A DNA stretch of 64,000 nt from Eretmocerus hayati (lineage: Eukaryota > Arthropoda > Insecta > Hymenoptera > Aphelinidae). Position 1 is the first letter of the stretch. Each line of letters begins with the position of its first letter. A program made the position numbers and the translations under genes. Under the pieces are notes generated by a model. It was not told the DNA's origin. It made no database searches and saw only the letters and a program-made list of their open reading frames with translations. This document shows positions 1-11,541 of this stretch, piece by piece. The DNA lies in assembly GCA_029851415.1 (NCBI GenBank), contig CM056742.1, positions 148,123,121 through 148,187,120 of the forward strand, written 5' to 3'.

Positions 1-1
1 A

Positions 2-97
<96 letters not shown>
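1..97. repeat. (CT)n then (CA)n compound microsatellite
   Basis: About 35 CT units run to position 74 and pass directly into about 12 CA units. The tract may start before the window. No gene is attached to it. Confidence 0.97.
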
Positions 98-1528
98 TCT
101 CTTGCGTTGACTGCTCGGTCGATCCCCCCTTACGTATATATACGGCCATCTCTTCTCGTCCTCGACGCTTCTTTCACGCACCCTTCCAATGTTATACGAG
201 CGACTACCGGAGTTACGCTCGTATGGGGCAGCCAAAGTCTGATTTTGAAGACTCTTGAATCCTTTCCTCTCCTCTTCTCCTTTTACATATATAGTTCGCA
301 ATTTTTTCCTCTCTGCCTATCTTACCTTACCTTCGTTTTTTCGCCCCCCCCCCCCACTCCACCCCATACCCAAGGCGATACTTTTGAAAAGAAAATAGAA
401 AAATCAAAAATGATCTAACAGAATTTTCGAATTGAGTATTCTCTCGTTAATACATGGTTGCAAACCTCTTTTGATTATAGGAAAATTCGTTTTTCTCCTC
501 TTTTTGAGATTTGACCACATACGCTCGACTCTGGGTCAATTATTCGAGGATTCCAAGTGTATCCTCTGAGATGAATAAAGGTAAAAAGCTCATCAAACAT
601 GATGAATAAGTCGAAACAACAGGAAGCAGATCCACCCGGAAGTTGATCTGAATTCCCGAAAATTCCCTTTTGTACTTCGGACTTTTTGAGCAAGTAGTAC
701 CATGTGCTCTTGAACTTACCTATGCAATGTCTTTATCGTCTTAGATTACAAATTATATGCTGACTCGTTCTTACAATGGAGTTGGAGGCCTTTGATTGTC
801 TCTCGGATTGTCTCCTATACCCAAAATTAACAAACCACTACAGAAAATTACTTTTTGTAGAGGTTTGGTAGACTGTGTCGTGTGAAATCCAGTTGGACCT
901 CCTCCATTTTTATTAAAACTTTTAATGACCAAAGCAACTTTTTTGTAGACTCTCTTCTCATCCTCACTTCTCTTTTAATACTCAAAATTTTTGTTCTCTC
1001 CTAGCTTTGTTCCCATTCACTTCACTCCGTTTCTTCTCACTCATCTGAGTATTCATCTATCTCTTCGTTTCTTCTCTTTTTTCTATGTTCGAGAATTTAT
1101 CCTTTATTGCTCTCCCCCTTGTCGATTTTCTGAGTAAACTTCAAAGTTATCTCTCGAATTGTAGTGGGCTATCGTTCCTCTGCAGTTTCAAGTCTTCTGG
1201 TTTTGTCTGTGGATGTATCTATATACCGTAACGTCGATTGGCAATCTTATTCTGATATTCTTACTCCTCTGATTGATATAAAATCTTCAGATGAACATAG
1301 ATACCAAAGAGTTAGTTTGGCGACTTTCATGGAGTTTGACGGAAATTCTTGTGGTGTTTTGACTGCCGTAACAATCTCGTTGGTTGAGATTGGTTTTTTT
1401 CACAGTAACACGCGTCATTGGCATTTGCCTCGAAGGAGGTCCGATAAGTCGTATTGACGAAGTAGAATCAGTCCTATGACAAAATGATTTTCATGGTTTC
1501 AAGCGAACTTGATCCCCTTGGCGGTGTA
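98..1528. other. Non-coding stretch, no gene seen
   Basis: AT-rich sequence with CT-rich patches around 240-360 and 950-1100 and a C run near 345-356. The open frames here are short, have no coding composition, and show no recognisable domain or splice-site pairing. Confidence 0.6.
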
Positions 1529-1851
1529 CACTCTAAATCCCTTCGACGTCATCGCTCTTCGACGTGAAATCAGTTCGAATTCGACGCGAAATTACGTCGA
1601 AGCCTTCGGGGCCGCGTTTCGATGTCGAAGCTTCGGACTCGATGCTTGAATTGGTGCAAACGTAATTTCTTCATTCGAATGAGGAGTTAGAGAAGTTGAA
1701 ACATAAACGTGATCATTCAGCTCTGCTACCAATGAATATTTTGATCAGAATGCTGAGTGAGCTGAAGAGGTTTAATCCTCAAAAAATTGAGATAATTTAT
1801 CTGTGATTTCACGTTGAAGTGGTCGAAATCACGTCGAGGGAATTTAGAGTG
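1529..1851. mobile_element. TA-flanked MITE with CACTCTAAAT ends
   Basis: The left end reads CACTCTAAATCCCTTCGACG and the right end is its imperfect reverse complement (ends ATTTAGAGTG). Both sides are flanked by TA. The arms continue imperfectly inward through repeated 'tcgacgt.aaat' motifs, and there is no coding capacity. Terminal inverted repeats plus a TA duplication fit a non-autonomous Tc1/mariner-type element of 323 bp; the superfamily is inferred from the TA alone. Confidence 0.75.
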
Positions 1852-4800
1852 TATCTCTTTTCAAGTTGATGAATCCTGGAAACAAAAAACGAACAGAAAC
1901 AACGAGAGATGTGGCCTTGTCAAACACGTCTTGTTTTGACTTTTGATAGACTGTCAAATTTTGAGCCAACAAAATTTCACTACCATACATTTCTTGAGTC
2001 CATTGTCATATCAAAAACGGACGAGTATAGATTTTTTATCAACATTTCATATTCTGATTCGTGGGTATTTTTATTAACTGCTATTTCAAAATCGAAAATT
2101 CTCTGATCTGTATTACAGCTTTCTGATTTATTAAATCTTGTCAAATGAGCAAAAGATTAATAATCATCTCAAATTCAATATTGTATAATCTGGCGCCATC
2201 TCTTGTAGATCGCAGAAAGTGAACAGACACTGAGCTTCAAACGCATCATGGTGTGCATCACAGCTGCGGTCGCGTATAAGCATAGATATGTCCTTTCTTC
2301 ATTTTCATCCCATGTAACGAACAAATTTGTTATCCTCGATGAATATTCGTTCAAGATCGATGAATGTATTTTTCAGAATGTACGTGTTCCAGCCTGGTCA
2401 ACTCAATGGGAAATATTTTTGGATTGTGAATACACGGCTTTGACGAAGTTTGTTATATTATGTCGGACAATGTTGAGAGTATTCGAGAGAGTAGTTGATG
2501 TTCATGCTTTAAGCAAATAACTGTTGGAATGATTGTTCTGTTGTGAGCGAACAAACAGTTTCTCCCGATCCAATTTTTTGGGATTTCTTTGTTGAGGCTA
2601 CACTAAAAGTATGATCTCGATTTAAATGGATCCGAGCTCGATCCGAGGAAGGATATCACTTTCATAGCTGTAAAAAACGTTCAGTAGCGCAATATTTGAA
2701 TTATCAGAATATATAGTGTTACGGGGATCTCGACCACATTTCTCCAATGCTTTGGATGAATCAAAAACTATTTGAACAGATCCCGACTTCATATGAACCG
2801 TGAACAAACTCGATCTATTTTCAAACATTTTTGGTAAAAGCAATCGTTCTGAATTTTTGGTGATGCTAAATGTATCTAGATCTCAATCTTACGCATAAGA
2901 CTATAAACTACGGAATACCGCCCCCCCCCCCCCCCCGAGAAAAAGAATTATCACGGCGCAGGAAAAAATTCAAGTTCCTATTGCCATCGGTATCCATGTG
3001 CGAAGTATCGAAATAATTCTATAAATCTCAATGTTTGTATATGAAAACACACAAAAGCTCGCATCAAATCGTTTCAGTTTCGCGTTCCATAAAGCCAAAT
3101 TCCATCAATATAGAGGGTCGACCGATGGATCGAATCCTGTTGTTTAGGACAGATGGTGGACTTGCGGGTTCTTCTTATAGAATAGAAGCACTTTGCTCCC
3201 TCAGACCTGCTATATAGCGCTGTTATGTCTAGGAAAATCCAGTCAAATCTCCCACGCTCCTGAGGTCGCGCTTGAATGCGCAGGCAGTGTTGTACCTGTC
3301 TATAAAATGCACACGTGGACGTGTTGGACCTTCGTGATTGACGAATTTAAGATCTGAATGCGTCGTATTTGACCTCTGTTGAGACTGTGTATTTCTTTTC
3401 TCGTTCATGATGACAATAAGAGTATATATCCCATGTAAATTTTTAGAATGACAAAAGATCCCATTCGTTTTATAAATGTGTCGTAAGCTTAATCCGTATT
3501 CGGAGATGATGTTGATGTTGAATGAAACGACCTTCTCAGACACGCTAACTGTTTCCTCAATAACTTGAACAAGTTGTATTCTAGCGAAAGTTTTCAGTTT
3601 GCCTATATCAGTTCGTTTATCGTGGATTGATACGAGTGTCCTTGGTACTTAATCCGCTCACTTCAAACCTCATTTTCAGCAGTGGGAAATCTTTTTGATG
3701 TGCACGAAAAGAATTGCAAAAGTACTAAATTGAAAAATTATGATTTGTACCATCTTTCTTCAAAATGCATACATATAGGCTTGTGATTATGTATATCTGG
3801 AGTCACTAAAAATTTGTCTGATTCTCTCTCGGATTTCCATCATGCAATCAAAAAAACTTTCCACCTATAGAGAAAATCTGTGGACATTTCGAGTCAACGG
3901 TCAAAGATTTATCTCATGATCAGATATTACTTACGTCGATAAATGTCGCGGTGTTGTTCTAGAGAAAAAAAACTTCTGTAATTTTCTGTACAACTTATGT
4001 ATTTGACAAAAATATTTGCAGACGTTTTATTCTACGTCGATTATGTATACGAGTTCCTCACAAACCTATTGAACCTCTCGTAGAACTCTTCTTCCTGAGA
4101 ATCTTCTGGGCTCAATCCTTGCAGGTGTGCAGAAGTGAACTGTTTTTTTTTTCAATTAATTTTGCATCACCACGTATAAACACTATTGTATTCAGATAGC
4201 TTTAACATTTGATGAAAAGAAGTAGCATAAGTTAGTTTCGTCAAATCTTCGTTCAATTCGACATGTTGGGTGATCAATGGCGCTCCTATTGGATTTTTCT
4301 TGAACCAATTTCTATGTCATTAGCGATCAGTTCAAAGTGCTCGAGATAGCCAACTGATACTTGAATAATTCCGTAGTTTTATTTAATAACTCCGAATTGA
4401 TGGTCCATAATCGTCGAGAATGATACTGATATAACGAATTTATGCAAGATTGATGGAAAACGACATTCTATGTGATCAAAATCAAATCCTAAAGCGCCCA
4501 ACCGTCTCCAAAATTCTAAACCATTGAATTTTACCGAAAATCAAAACAGTAATCAGAGAATGGAGAGAAAAATCTCAAAATCGCCTTGGCTCTCAGAACG
4601 TTACTTGAACTGTCTACAAATTTTTTCAAGACGGTTGGTTCGCTATAAGGGCGACATTCTGGTCATGTACAAGAATGTCGTTTTCTGTAGAGTATACTCA
4701 TCTGGCATCAATCCGTCACCAACGTCACCCTCGATTAGTAATTACCATTTATTTTGGGAGTTATTTGATCATGCTGTACGATTGTTGAAATTGAGTATAG

Positions 4801-7800
4801 TCTACTGTCCTGCGCACTTTGAGTCGATCAGGTGATAGTATAGTAATGAGTTGAAGAAAAATCCAATGTTGGCGCCAGAGGTCACCTAACCTGTTGATTC
4901 CACCTATCGAATGTAATGTTTAATAACAAGATTTCAGTCCCTCACGAAAATTTGAAGCAAATATGATGGGCCCATGGGGGAACTCTTTTTGCTTCGTAAA
5001 CAGCACTCAGTTTTTTTTAGATAAGGGTGGAGAGAGAAAAAGAGGAGTGAAAGAAGGGGAGGCAATTCGCTGCGCTTTGCTACTCTACTTCGCAAGAGGT
5101 GCAACCCGCCAATCGGGCGCTCAAGATTTGCGGCACTCGAACAACCGCGCGCACAGTAGCTGCACTACACTTCTCGCCCGACAGGTCCATCTAAAAAGCA
5201 AAAGAAATGAATAAAAAAAGAGAAAAATGAGCGGATGGAAGAGTGGAAGGGGTGTCGATCTGCTTTCCGCTAAAGCAAATCGCCGCAGCAAACGCGACTA
5301 AGATGGTTGAAGTTGCACAAAGAGGTGTTTTCTGATTTTTTTTGAGCTTGATTCCAGAGTATGGAAGTATCGAAATTAGGCTCATCATTTTATTAGAACT
5401 TTTGGTTGATTTGTCAGAAAATTTCTTGAAGTCTATTTCAGTTCATGAAGAAGATCATGCAATCACTATACATTCACGAATTATTCAGAGCCAACAAGAG
5501 GAAATTTGACCACTCAAAAATCTCATACCATTTTTGACCATACAAAAATCTCATATAATTTTTTTAGATTCTCATACCAATCTAAAAAAATTAATTACAG
5601 CAAAATTGATCATATTTCGCGAGAAAGTAATTTATGAAAACTAAGGTTAGCAAGGGGTTAGAAACTGCTGTGCCATAAGATCACAAAAATTATCTGGTCA
5701 TCTCTCTCAGATCGAAAACTTGAACCTTTCTGTAGAATTCTAAGTACTTTGAATTATTGCGAAAATCGAGATTTCAGATAATCACGTGTGCCCTGCATCC
5801 TTTCATGAATACTAAGTGAATAAATAATTGCAAATGACAATAATAGTAGTGAAGAGATTGTTGCCGAAGCTCTCGCATTATTAGAATTGCTTGAAATAAA
5901 AAGCACCGAAAAATGAAAAGCTCTGCGAAACGCTGCGAAAAGAATTCAAATTCTTGAACAATCAAGAAGCGCGTATCGCTACATCATGGTTCGGAATTCC
6001 ATTTGGCGATCAGCGTGGTTGCAAATTCTCAGCGGTTGGAATTTGCGTTTCGCGCCGCAAAATCTCTCGAAGCTAGTCTGGGATGCCCATGAGGCCTGTT
6101 ATATCTCCCGTATCAAGAATTTGCATAATGGAAAACGAGTGGGCAGCGAAAAATCGCCGAGAGAATCACACTATTCAACGGTATATGTATATACATGTAC
6201 ATGTTTAACTATATAGTATATGAGGTGGCTGGTTGCGGTCGCGAATACCTGCCGCGCTGGAGAAAGAGGCTGATGTTTTCGCGCATCGTCGTCCTGGCAG
6301 TAAAGCAGATGCTTCTCTTTCTCAATCTCTTCTACCTTATTCCGTCCCTCCCGCTTTCGTGTGTGTGTGTGTGCGTGCGTGTGTGGTGTATACACACACG
6401 CACCCACGTTATATGTAATCACGTATGGAACTGGCTGCAGGTCAAAAACCGGATCTCATCACCGCGTGCTTCTCGTACTCTGGAGCGCGCACTCAGAGCT
6501 TTCCTCTCTTCCCGCAGCGTGTGGGATCCTTCACCACGCGATCCTGATACCATTTATAACGAATAGTATTTTATGTATCTGTTTTATAAAGTTCCCCTGC
6601 ATTAGCTGTCGCTGCATGCGCAATCGGCGTTATTGCCAGTCGCTCGGTTGGTCAGTTGGGTCGCTAAATGGGCTCACTAAATTTCAGACTACAATGAAGA
6701 CCGAAGTTGTGATAAATCGAGTTTTTCATCGTTTGGTATCTATATGGTGAAGTCCTCCTCAATACATTTAAGTATGCAATTGCACATAGATGTATAGTTT
6801 TGTACGAACGACTGTTCATGTTACCATTAAACTGAGTTCCTGCTAGTCCTTCTGAAAATCATGTCCAAAGTTACGGTTTTTTGGTTGATGGTATAAGGAA
6901 CTATTGGGGCACTGCTATCTGTTCTTCGACTATTACCTGAAGCTTGATATTCACAAACTTGGGGCAGAATTTGGGGGGAAAAATTAGCAAAAAATTGGTT
7001 CTCAAACTAGTATGTATAATATGTAATAAAGAACTGATTGATACTCACTACTCGATCACAATCACTGGAATCGAATATCGACCAATACTTGAATATTTTA
7101 ACCTGCCCACGAAGGACGATTCCGTCTGTCTAATCACGTTTGAAAGATTAATTAGCAGCGTGGTCCAGACAAAGGTTCAAATGCCCAGTGGAAACGCCCT
7201 GCAGGAGAGAGGACCTTTACCCAAGGCCATTCTTGACCTTTTTTTGCCCGCGCATAGAGTTAAAATAACAAGAGAAGACAAAAAAATGAAATACCGCCAC
7301 GGGCCTTTTCGGTCAGTCGACACCACATGTGCGGAGGGGAGAACTTTTACGACGATTATTATTTTTGATGCCCTCAAGATGATTGTTTCCAAACTTGTAT
7401 GATTACTTCGTGCTACCTCTGGACTTTTAGGTTTCTAAGATTCCAATTTGCCAACTGCCAGAGTAGACTTTTACCGGTTAAAACAATATCATTAAGCTTA
7501 GAAAAATATTGGCAGGTTCACGGCAAGTCGGTATTATCTTTGAATACGTACTTTTTCGATATTGAAAGGTGCTTATTCTTCACAATTTTGACACATCTCA
7601 ATTGGAAGTTACAAGTCTTAATCTCAACGCAAGTCTTTGACAGAAATTTGAATACTTCTTCTGATCACCTCAGAAAACCACAACAAAAAACGTGTTCTGC
7701 ACCAACCTTGGTTATCCCAGTATTTACGTTTAAAAGCCAAGTTTCGAACAGTACTCTCTCCGTGTCAATCAGTAGTTAGAAGTTATTGAATTCTAGAGTA

Positions 7801-7844
7801 TTTCGCATCAACTTTCACTGATGACTTTAGTGTAATTTGCAGGA
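1852..7844. other. Long stretch without a supported gene
   Basis: Mostly AT-rich. It holds a C run at 2922-2936, a small hairpin with arms near 4455-4480 and 4660-4688, local 'caaaaatctcata' repeats at 5515-5570, a moderately GC-rich patch at 5020-5200 and a TG/CA dinucleotide stretch near 6360. The longest open frame (6944-7402, 152 codons) matches nothing I know and is not flanked by convincing splice sites. Part could be distal intron or regulatory DNA of kibra, but nothing here shows it. Confidence 0.5.
6359..6405. repeat. (GT)n...(AC)n inverted dinucleotide tract
   Basis: A GT/GC-T run is followed by 'tgtatacacacacgcac', so the two halves can pair as a hairpin. It is a microsatellite-type feature with no link to a gene. 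Confidence 0.8.
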
Positions 7845-8737
7845 ATGCCTGCGAAACCTGCGTACGTGGTGTCGTCCAGGAGCTCGTACTCATCTCAGAT
7901 CCGATTCGACCTAAATCATATCGGTTCATACTTTAAAATGGCGAATAAGAATTTTCTCCATATAATTAACATGGGACATGGGAAGAAGATCATCAATTTG
8001 GCTCGCAATTTGACTATAAAACAACGGATTGTTCCTACTGTGACTTAAAAAGTATTCATTTTATCATAAATATGAGGAGTAACTTTTTAAAGGGCTTTCT
8101 TGGACCTACAAAAAGCTCTTCTTACAATTTATCGCACGATGCGTCTATTTCAAGTTATGAGGCATTCTTGTTGAAATGTTATGGATTTTGCAATATTTTC
8201 ATTATACATCATTTCTCTATATTTCATATCTCTACCATACTCTAAGAGCCGGAAGATTCTGATGTAGAGCTTCCTTCCAGTGATTCCATCGAAGATATCC
8301 ATAGAAGTGGTTTAGACAATCATGAGAGATATTGTTTATGGTTTAGACAATCTCCAGGCTTCCCTAAATATGTTAGAGATATAAAATATGGAGTAATGAT
8401 GTATGATGGAAATATTGCAAAATTCATAACATTTGAACAAGAATGCCTCATAACTCGAAACGAACACATCGTGCGATAAATTATAATGATACCTTTTTTG
8501 TAGATCCAAAAAAGCCCTACAGAACGTCCTTCTACACATTTTTCGATAAAATGGATACTTTTCGAGTTACAGGAACGATCCGTTATTTTATAGCTTCCCA
8601 TCTCCCATGCTAATTATATGGAGTAAATTCATTTCACTCGCCATTTTAAAATATGAACCGATACGATTTAGGTCGGAACGGTTCTGTAATGAGTACGAGC
8701 TCCTGAACGACACCACGTAAGCAGATTTCGCAGGCAT
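7845..8737. mobile_element. Foldback element with ~390-bp inverted arms
   Basis: The sequence starting ATGCCTGCGAAA at 7845 recurs in reverse complement ending at 8737. The arms (about 7845-8245 and 8350-8737) stay alignable along their length at roughly 80-85% by eye and carry a shared TTTAAAATGGCG motif. The loop of about 100 bp contains two copies of 'tttagacaat'. Weakly open frames in each arm give similar peptides only because the arms are copies. No transposase is visible, so this is a non-autonomous hairpin element; I could not fix a target duplication. Confidence 0.75.
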
Positions 8738-8838
8738 TTTGTTAATTCCCATCGTATCTTGGAGCGAGGTGTATTCGAGATGTCCGCCGACTCCAGCGCC
8801 AACTTCCACGTATAAAAGTAGTACGAGTGGTCGATTTG

Positions 8839-8917
8839 CGAAGCTCTTATACCCCTAGTATATATAGCATCAACATCGATATAGGTATACTTACGCATTA
8901 GGGGTATAAGAGCTTCG
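8839..8917. repeat. 19-bp perfect inverted repeat
   Basis: CGAAGCTCTTATACCCCTA at 8839-8857 pairs perfectly with its reverse complement at 8899-8917 across a 41-bp AT-rich loop. It lies between two foldback elements and may be a small MITE remnant or part of a larger composite. Confidence 0.85.
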
Positions 8918-8960
8918 ACACATGATCCGCTAGGTGCGCTACAGTTGGGGGACACCTCGA

Positions 8961-10110
8961 ATATGTTACCGTGAAAGCTCGAAATCCGTGATTAACGGGC
9001 ATTCACTAGTGATTCACTAGTGAATCCTAAGATTCACTGGTCGAGACCAGGGAATTCTGACATTCACTAGTGAAAGCCCGGAATTTGTAGCTGATATCGT
9101 TGCTGAGGCCGCCATAATTCGGGCATTCACTCGTGATTGTCGGCATTCACTGGCCACCGACCAGTGATTGTCAGCATTCACTGGTCTCGACCAGTGAATG
9201 TCAGCATTCACTGACCCGGCCGGGTGAATGTCGGAGATCGAAAGAATTGGGGAATGGAAGTCAAATAAAATGTCAAACGCATTGTCTCATTATCCCAAGT
9301 TTCCGAAGTAGGTTGGAATATGGAGAAATGTCGATTATCCATCAATGAGGAGTTGTCAATAAAATGTCTTGACAAATACTTGTCGATCTCAGAAATACCT
9401 CATAGAAAATAGTTGTCAATGACAAAGGTTGAGTGACATAAACGTTTCACTTATGATTATTTATGACACACTGCTCATGCTGACAAAATTGTCTTTTCAA
9501 TTTTGCGCGCCGCGACTACCTTAGTAGATCAAGGTTAGAAACTCTGGAACTCCTGACCTCATTTGATGAGTGATGAATAAAGAGGCCATACTTCCTTAAC
9601 CTTTCTGAGTGAACACTCTTTTGTTGGCAACTCGGAAAGAATGAGATTCACTTGGGCCCTAGTGAAATTCTCACTCCGAAAGAGTGAAACTCACTCTTTT
9701 CGGAGTTGCCACAGAGTGGGGGTTCATACGGAAAGGTTAAGAGAGTATTGAACACTATACCTTGATTTTTCCATATTTCAACCTGCCCCGAAAACTTGGG
9801 ATAATAAGACAATGTGTCTGACATTTTATTCGACTTTCATTCTCCAACTCTTCCGATCTCCGACATTCACTGGTCCGGGTCAGTGAATGCTGACACTCAC
9901 TGGTAAATGTCCAGTGAGTGCTGACAATCACTGGTCGAATGTCGACAACCACTAGTGAAATCCCGAATTATGGCCTCAGCAACGATATCAGCTACGAATT
10001 CCAGGCTTTCACTAGTGAATGTCAGCATTCACTGGCCTCGACCAGTGAATCTCAGGATTCACTAGTGAATGCCCGGCAATCACGGATTTCGGGCTTTCAC
10101 GGTAACATAT
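8961..10110. mobile_element. Foldback element with ~350-bp arms and CACTAGTG arrays
   Basis: The left arm (about 8961-9320) and right arm (about 9765-10110) are reverse complements at roughly 85-90% by eye, starting with ATATGTTACCGTGAAAG. Within each arm short units such as ATTCACTAGTGAATG and ATTCACTGGTCGAGACCAG recur every 15-40 bp and are themselves palindromic. The centre is unique AT-rich sequence plus a second, TTAA-flanked insertion (9600-9736). The flanks show only an imperfect duplication (acacctcga against acaccgaag). No transposase is present. Confidence 0.85.
9600..9736. mobile_element. TTAA-flanked MITE nested in the foldback centre
   Basis: The left end CCTTTCTGAGTGAAC and the right end, which is close to its reverse complement (GTTCATACGGAAAGG), are each flanked by TTAA. 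Inside, 'tggcaactc' and 'gagttgcca' also pair. Length is 137 bp. A TTAA duplication with CC...GG ends is the pattern of piggyBac-class elements; this assignment is inferred from ends only. Confidence 0.7.
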
Positions 10111-10112
10111 AC

Positions 10113-10673
10113 ACCGAAGTCATCAGTGGTGACCTTGAAGGTCGGACGGGTCTTCTTCACTGATGTTTCAGTGAGCACCACTGATGGATCAGTAAAGCGA
10201 TCCACTGACCGGCAGATCATACTCATTGAAGTTTCTGTGAGTCCGAGTGTGAGTCTCACTGAGATCTAATTCCGAGCTCGGTGATTACTATCGCAGAGAC
10301 GCGACTCGTATCATTTCATGTTCTGTACGCAGCGCTGCCTGCCCAATTCTATGTTCCTTATACATGACGAGTGAGGCGAGTCACACCGCTGCGATAGTAA
10401 TCGCCGACCTCTGAATAAGGCCTCTGGAAAATCAGTGACCCTCGCTGAAATCTCAGTGTTGCCCACTAAAACTTCAGTGAATATGATCTGCTGGGACCTT
10501 TGAAGCACTGAACTTTTAGTGAATCGTGCCCAGATCCATCGATGATGCTCACTGAAACTTCAATGACGAGGATCCGTCTGACCCCCAATGTCGGAGGAGT
10601 TTCAGCCCCCCCCCCCCGATGACTTGAGTGTATATAAACCATTATTCCAGTGAATGTACACTGAAGTCATCAG
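10113..10673. mobile_element. TTCAGTGA-rich foldback element
   Basis: Nested inverted pairs are visible: GATTACTATCGCAG (10283-10296) with its exact complement at 10389-10402, and farther out CGGCAGATCATACTCA near 10210 with a near-complement near 10480. Short 'cactga'/'tcagtg' units recur throughout. The block is bracketed by a 17-bp direct repeat with one mismatch (ACACYGAAGTCATCAGT) near 10111 and 10657, which could be a long target duplication. There is no open frame of note, and a C run lies near 10608-10617. Confidence 0.6.
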
Positions 10674-11041
10674 TCAAAGTTGATTCGAAATAAACTGAAG
10701 TTTAGTGACTTCCTATTGGTTAACACGGGGTATTCTGAGATATCATCACCTTATTCATTCTCTTGCGAAAAGAATCCTTTTCGACTGTATAAGTATGGTC
10801 TTACACATGAAACTACATGATGCTATACCACAAATAGTTACAACCAACCTTATTATTCCTTTTGTTTACATGCATCAGGGGGGATTCAAACAATTTAACA
10901 GGCGAAATGAGCGTCTTCATGTATGCATACATATTTACTCGATTTGCTCGAAAGAATAGGTCGCATGCACTAACTCGACAATTTTATGAGCAAAATCTCC
11001 TTTCATAGCAATGCAGCGGCTCGAAAGAGCTTTTTAAGTTG
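10674..11041. other. No gene seen
   Basis: AT-rich sequence between two mobile elements. The open frame at 10705-10959 shows no coding signature. Confidence 0.5.
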
Positions 11042-11541
11042 AGGAAACAATGAGTTGGTTTTTTTTTTCATGTGTTCAACGGTCGTCTTGAGCCAATGGA
11101 CTATTACAACCGGAGCGGATCTCGTGGGTTTAACGTTTCGTGTTTTTATCGTGGCGATTTTGAGATCCAGCCATTTCACCCTAACCTATTTCTCTCCGCA
11201 TTTGCCCGGGAACCATGCCCGTGGAGCGAGGGAAAACTCCTGAGGGGAGAAAACCTGCTCCGGAGAGTTCGGCACATTTATCACATTACCCTTACGGTGC
11301 TCATGCCACATTTCGTGAGCATGAACACCGCAATTGTAACATTTCGTGCCTCCCGCTCACGTTGCTGGGGTGTGAGTGTCAACTAATCGATCAGAAAAGT
11401 CAGCTCGTTAAGGTTGTTTAGACCGAGATGGGCGGTCACCCATCCAAGTACTAAACGCGCCCAACGATGCTTAACTTCGATGATCGGCCAAGCTGACACC
11501 CAGCGACCCCACCAACTGTGTCGGTAAGGAAACAATGAGTT
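11042..11541 (-). mobile_element. 5S-rRNA-headed SINE with 15-bp target duplication
   Basis: The 15-bp direct repeat AGGAAACAATGAGTT occurs at 11042-11056 and again, identical, at 11527-11541, bracketing 470 bp. Read on the minus strand the insert begins with a 5S-rRNA-like head, continues about 330 bp of unrelated body, and ends in an A run (the T run at 11059-11068). A 5S-type promoter head, an A tail and a perfect target duplication are the marks of a SINE of the 5S-derived (SINE3) type, moved by a LINE. The perfect duplication suggests a fairly recent insertion. The body contains open frames but none looks coding. Confidence 0.85.
11425..11490 (-). pseudogene. 5S rRNA-like segment (SINE head)
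   Basis: Read on the minus strand, blocks such as GAAGTTAAGCATCGTTGGGC and TACTTGGATGGGTGACCGCC match the internal control region of eukaryotic 5S rRNA (A box, intermediate element, C box). The first part of a 5S gene (the GCCAACG... start) and the closing 3' strand are not recognisable, so this is not an intact 5S gene. It most likely drives Pol III transcription of the SINE. Confidence 0.85.

Noticed and set aside
2922..2936. C homopolymer runs here and at about 10608, 13083, 29809 and 32031
   Set aside because: Could be biological or sequencing slippage; nothing more can be concluded. Two lie within MITEs.
9000..10100. CRISPR-like spaced repeats
   Set aside because: Units vary, are palindromic, have irregular spacing and lie in inverted arms of a eukaryotic foldback element.
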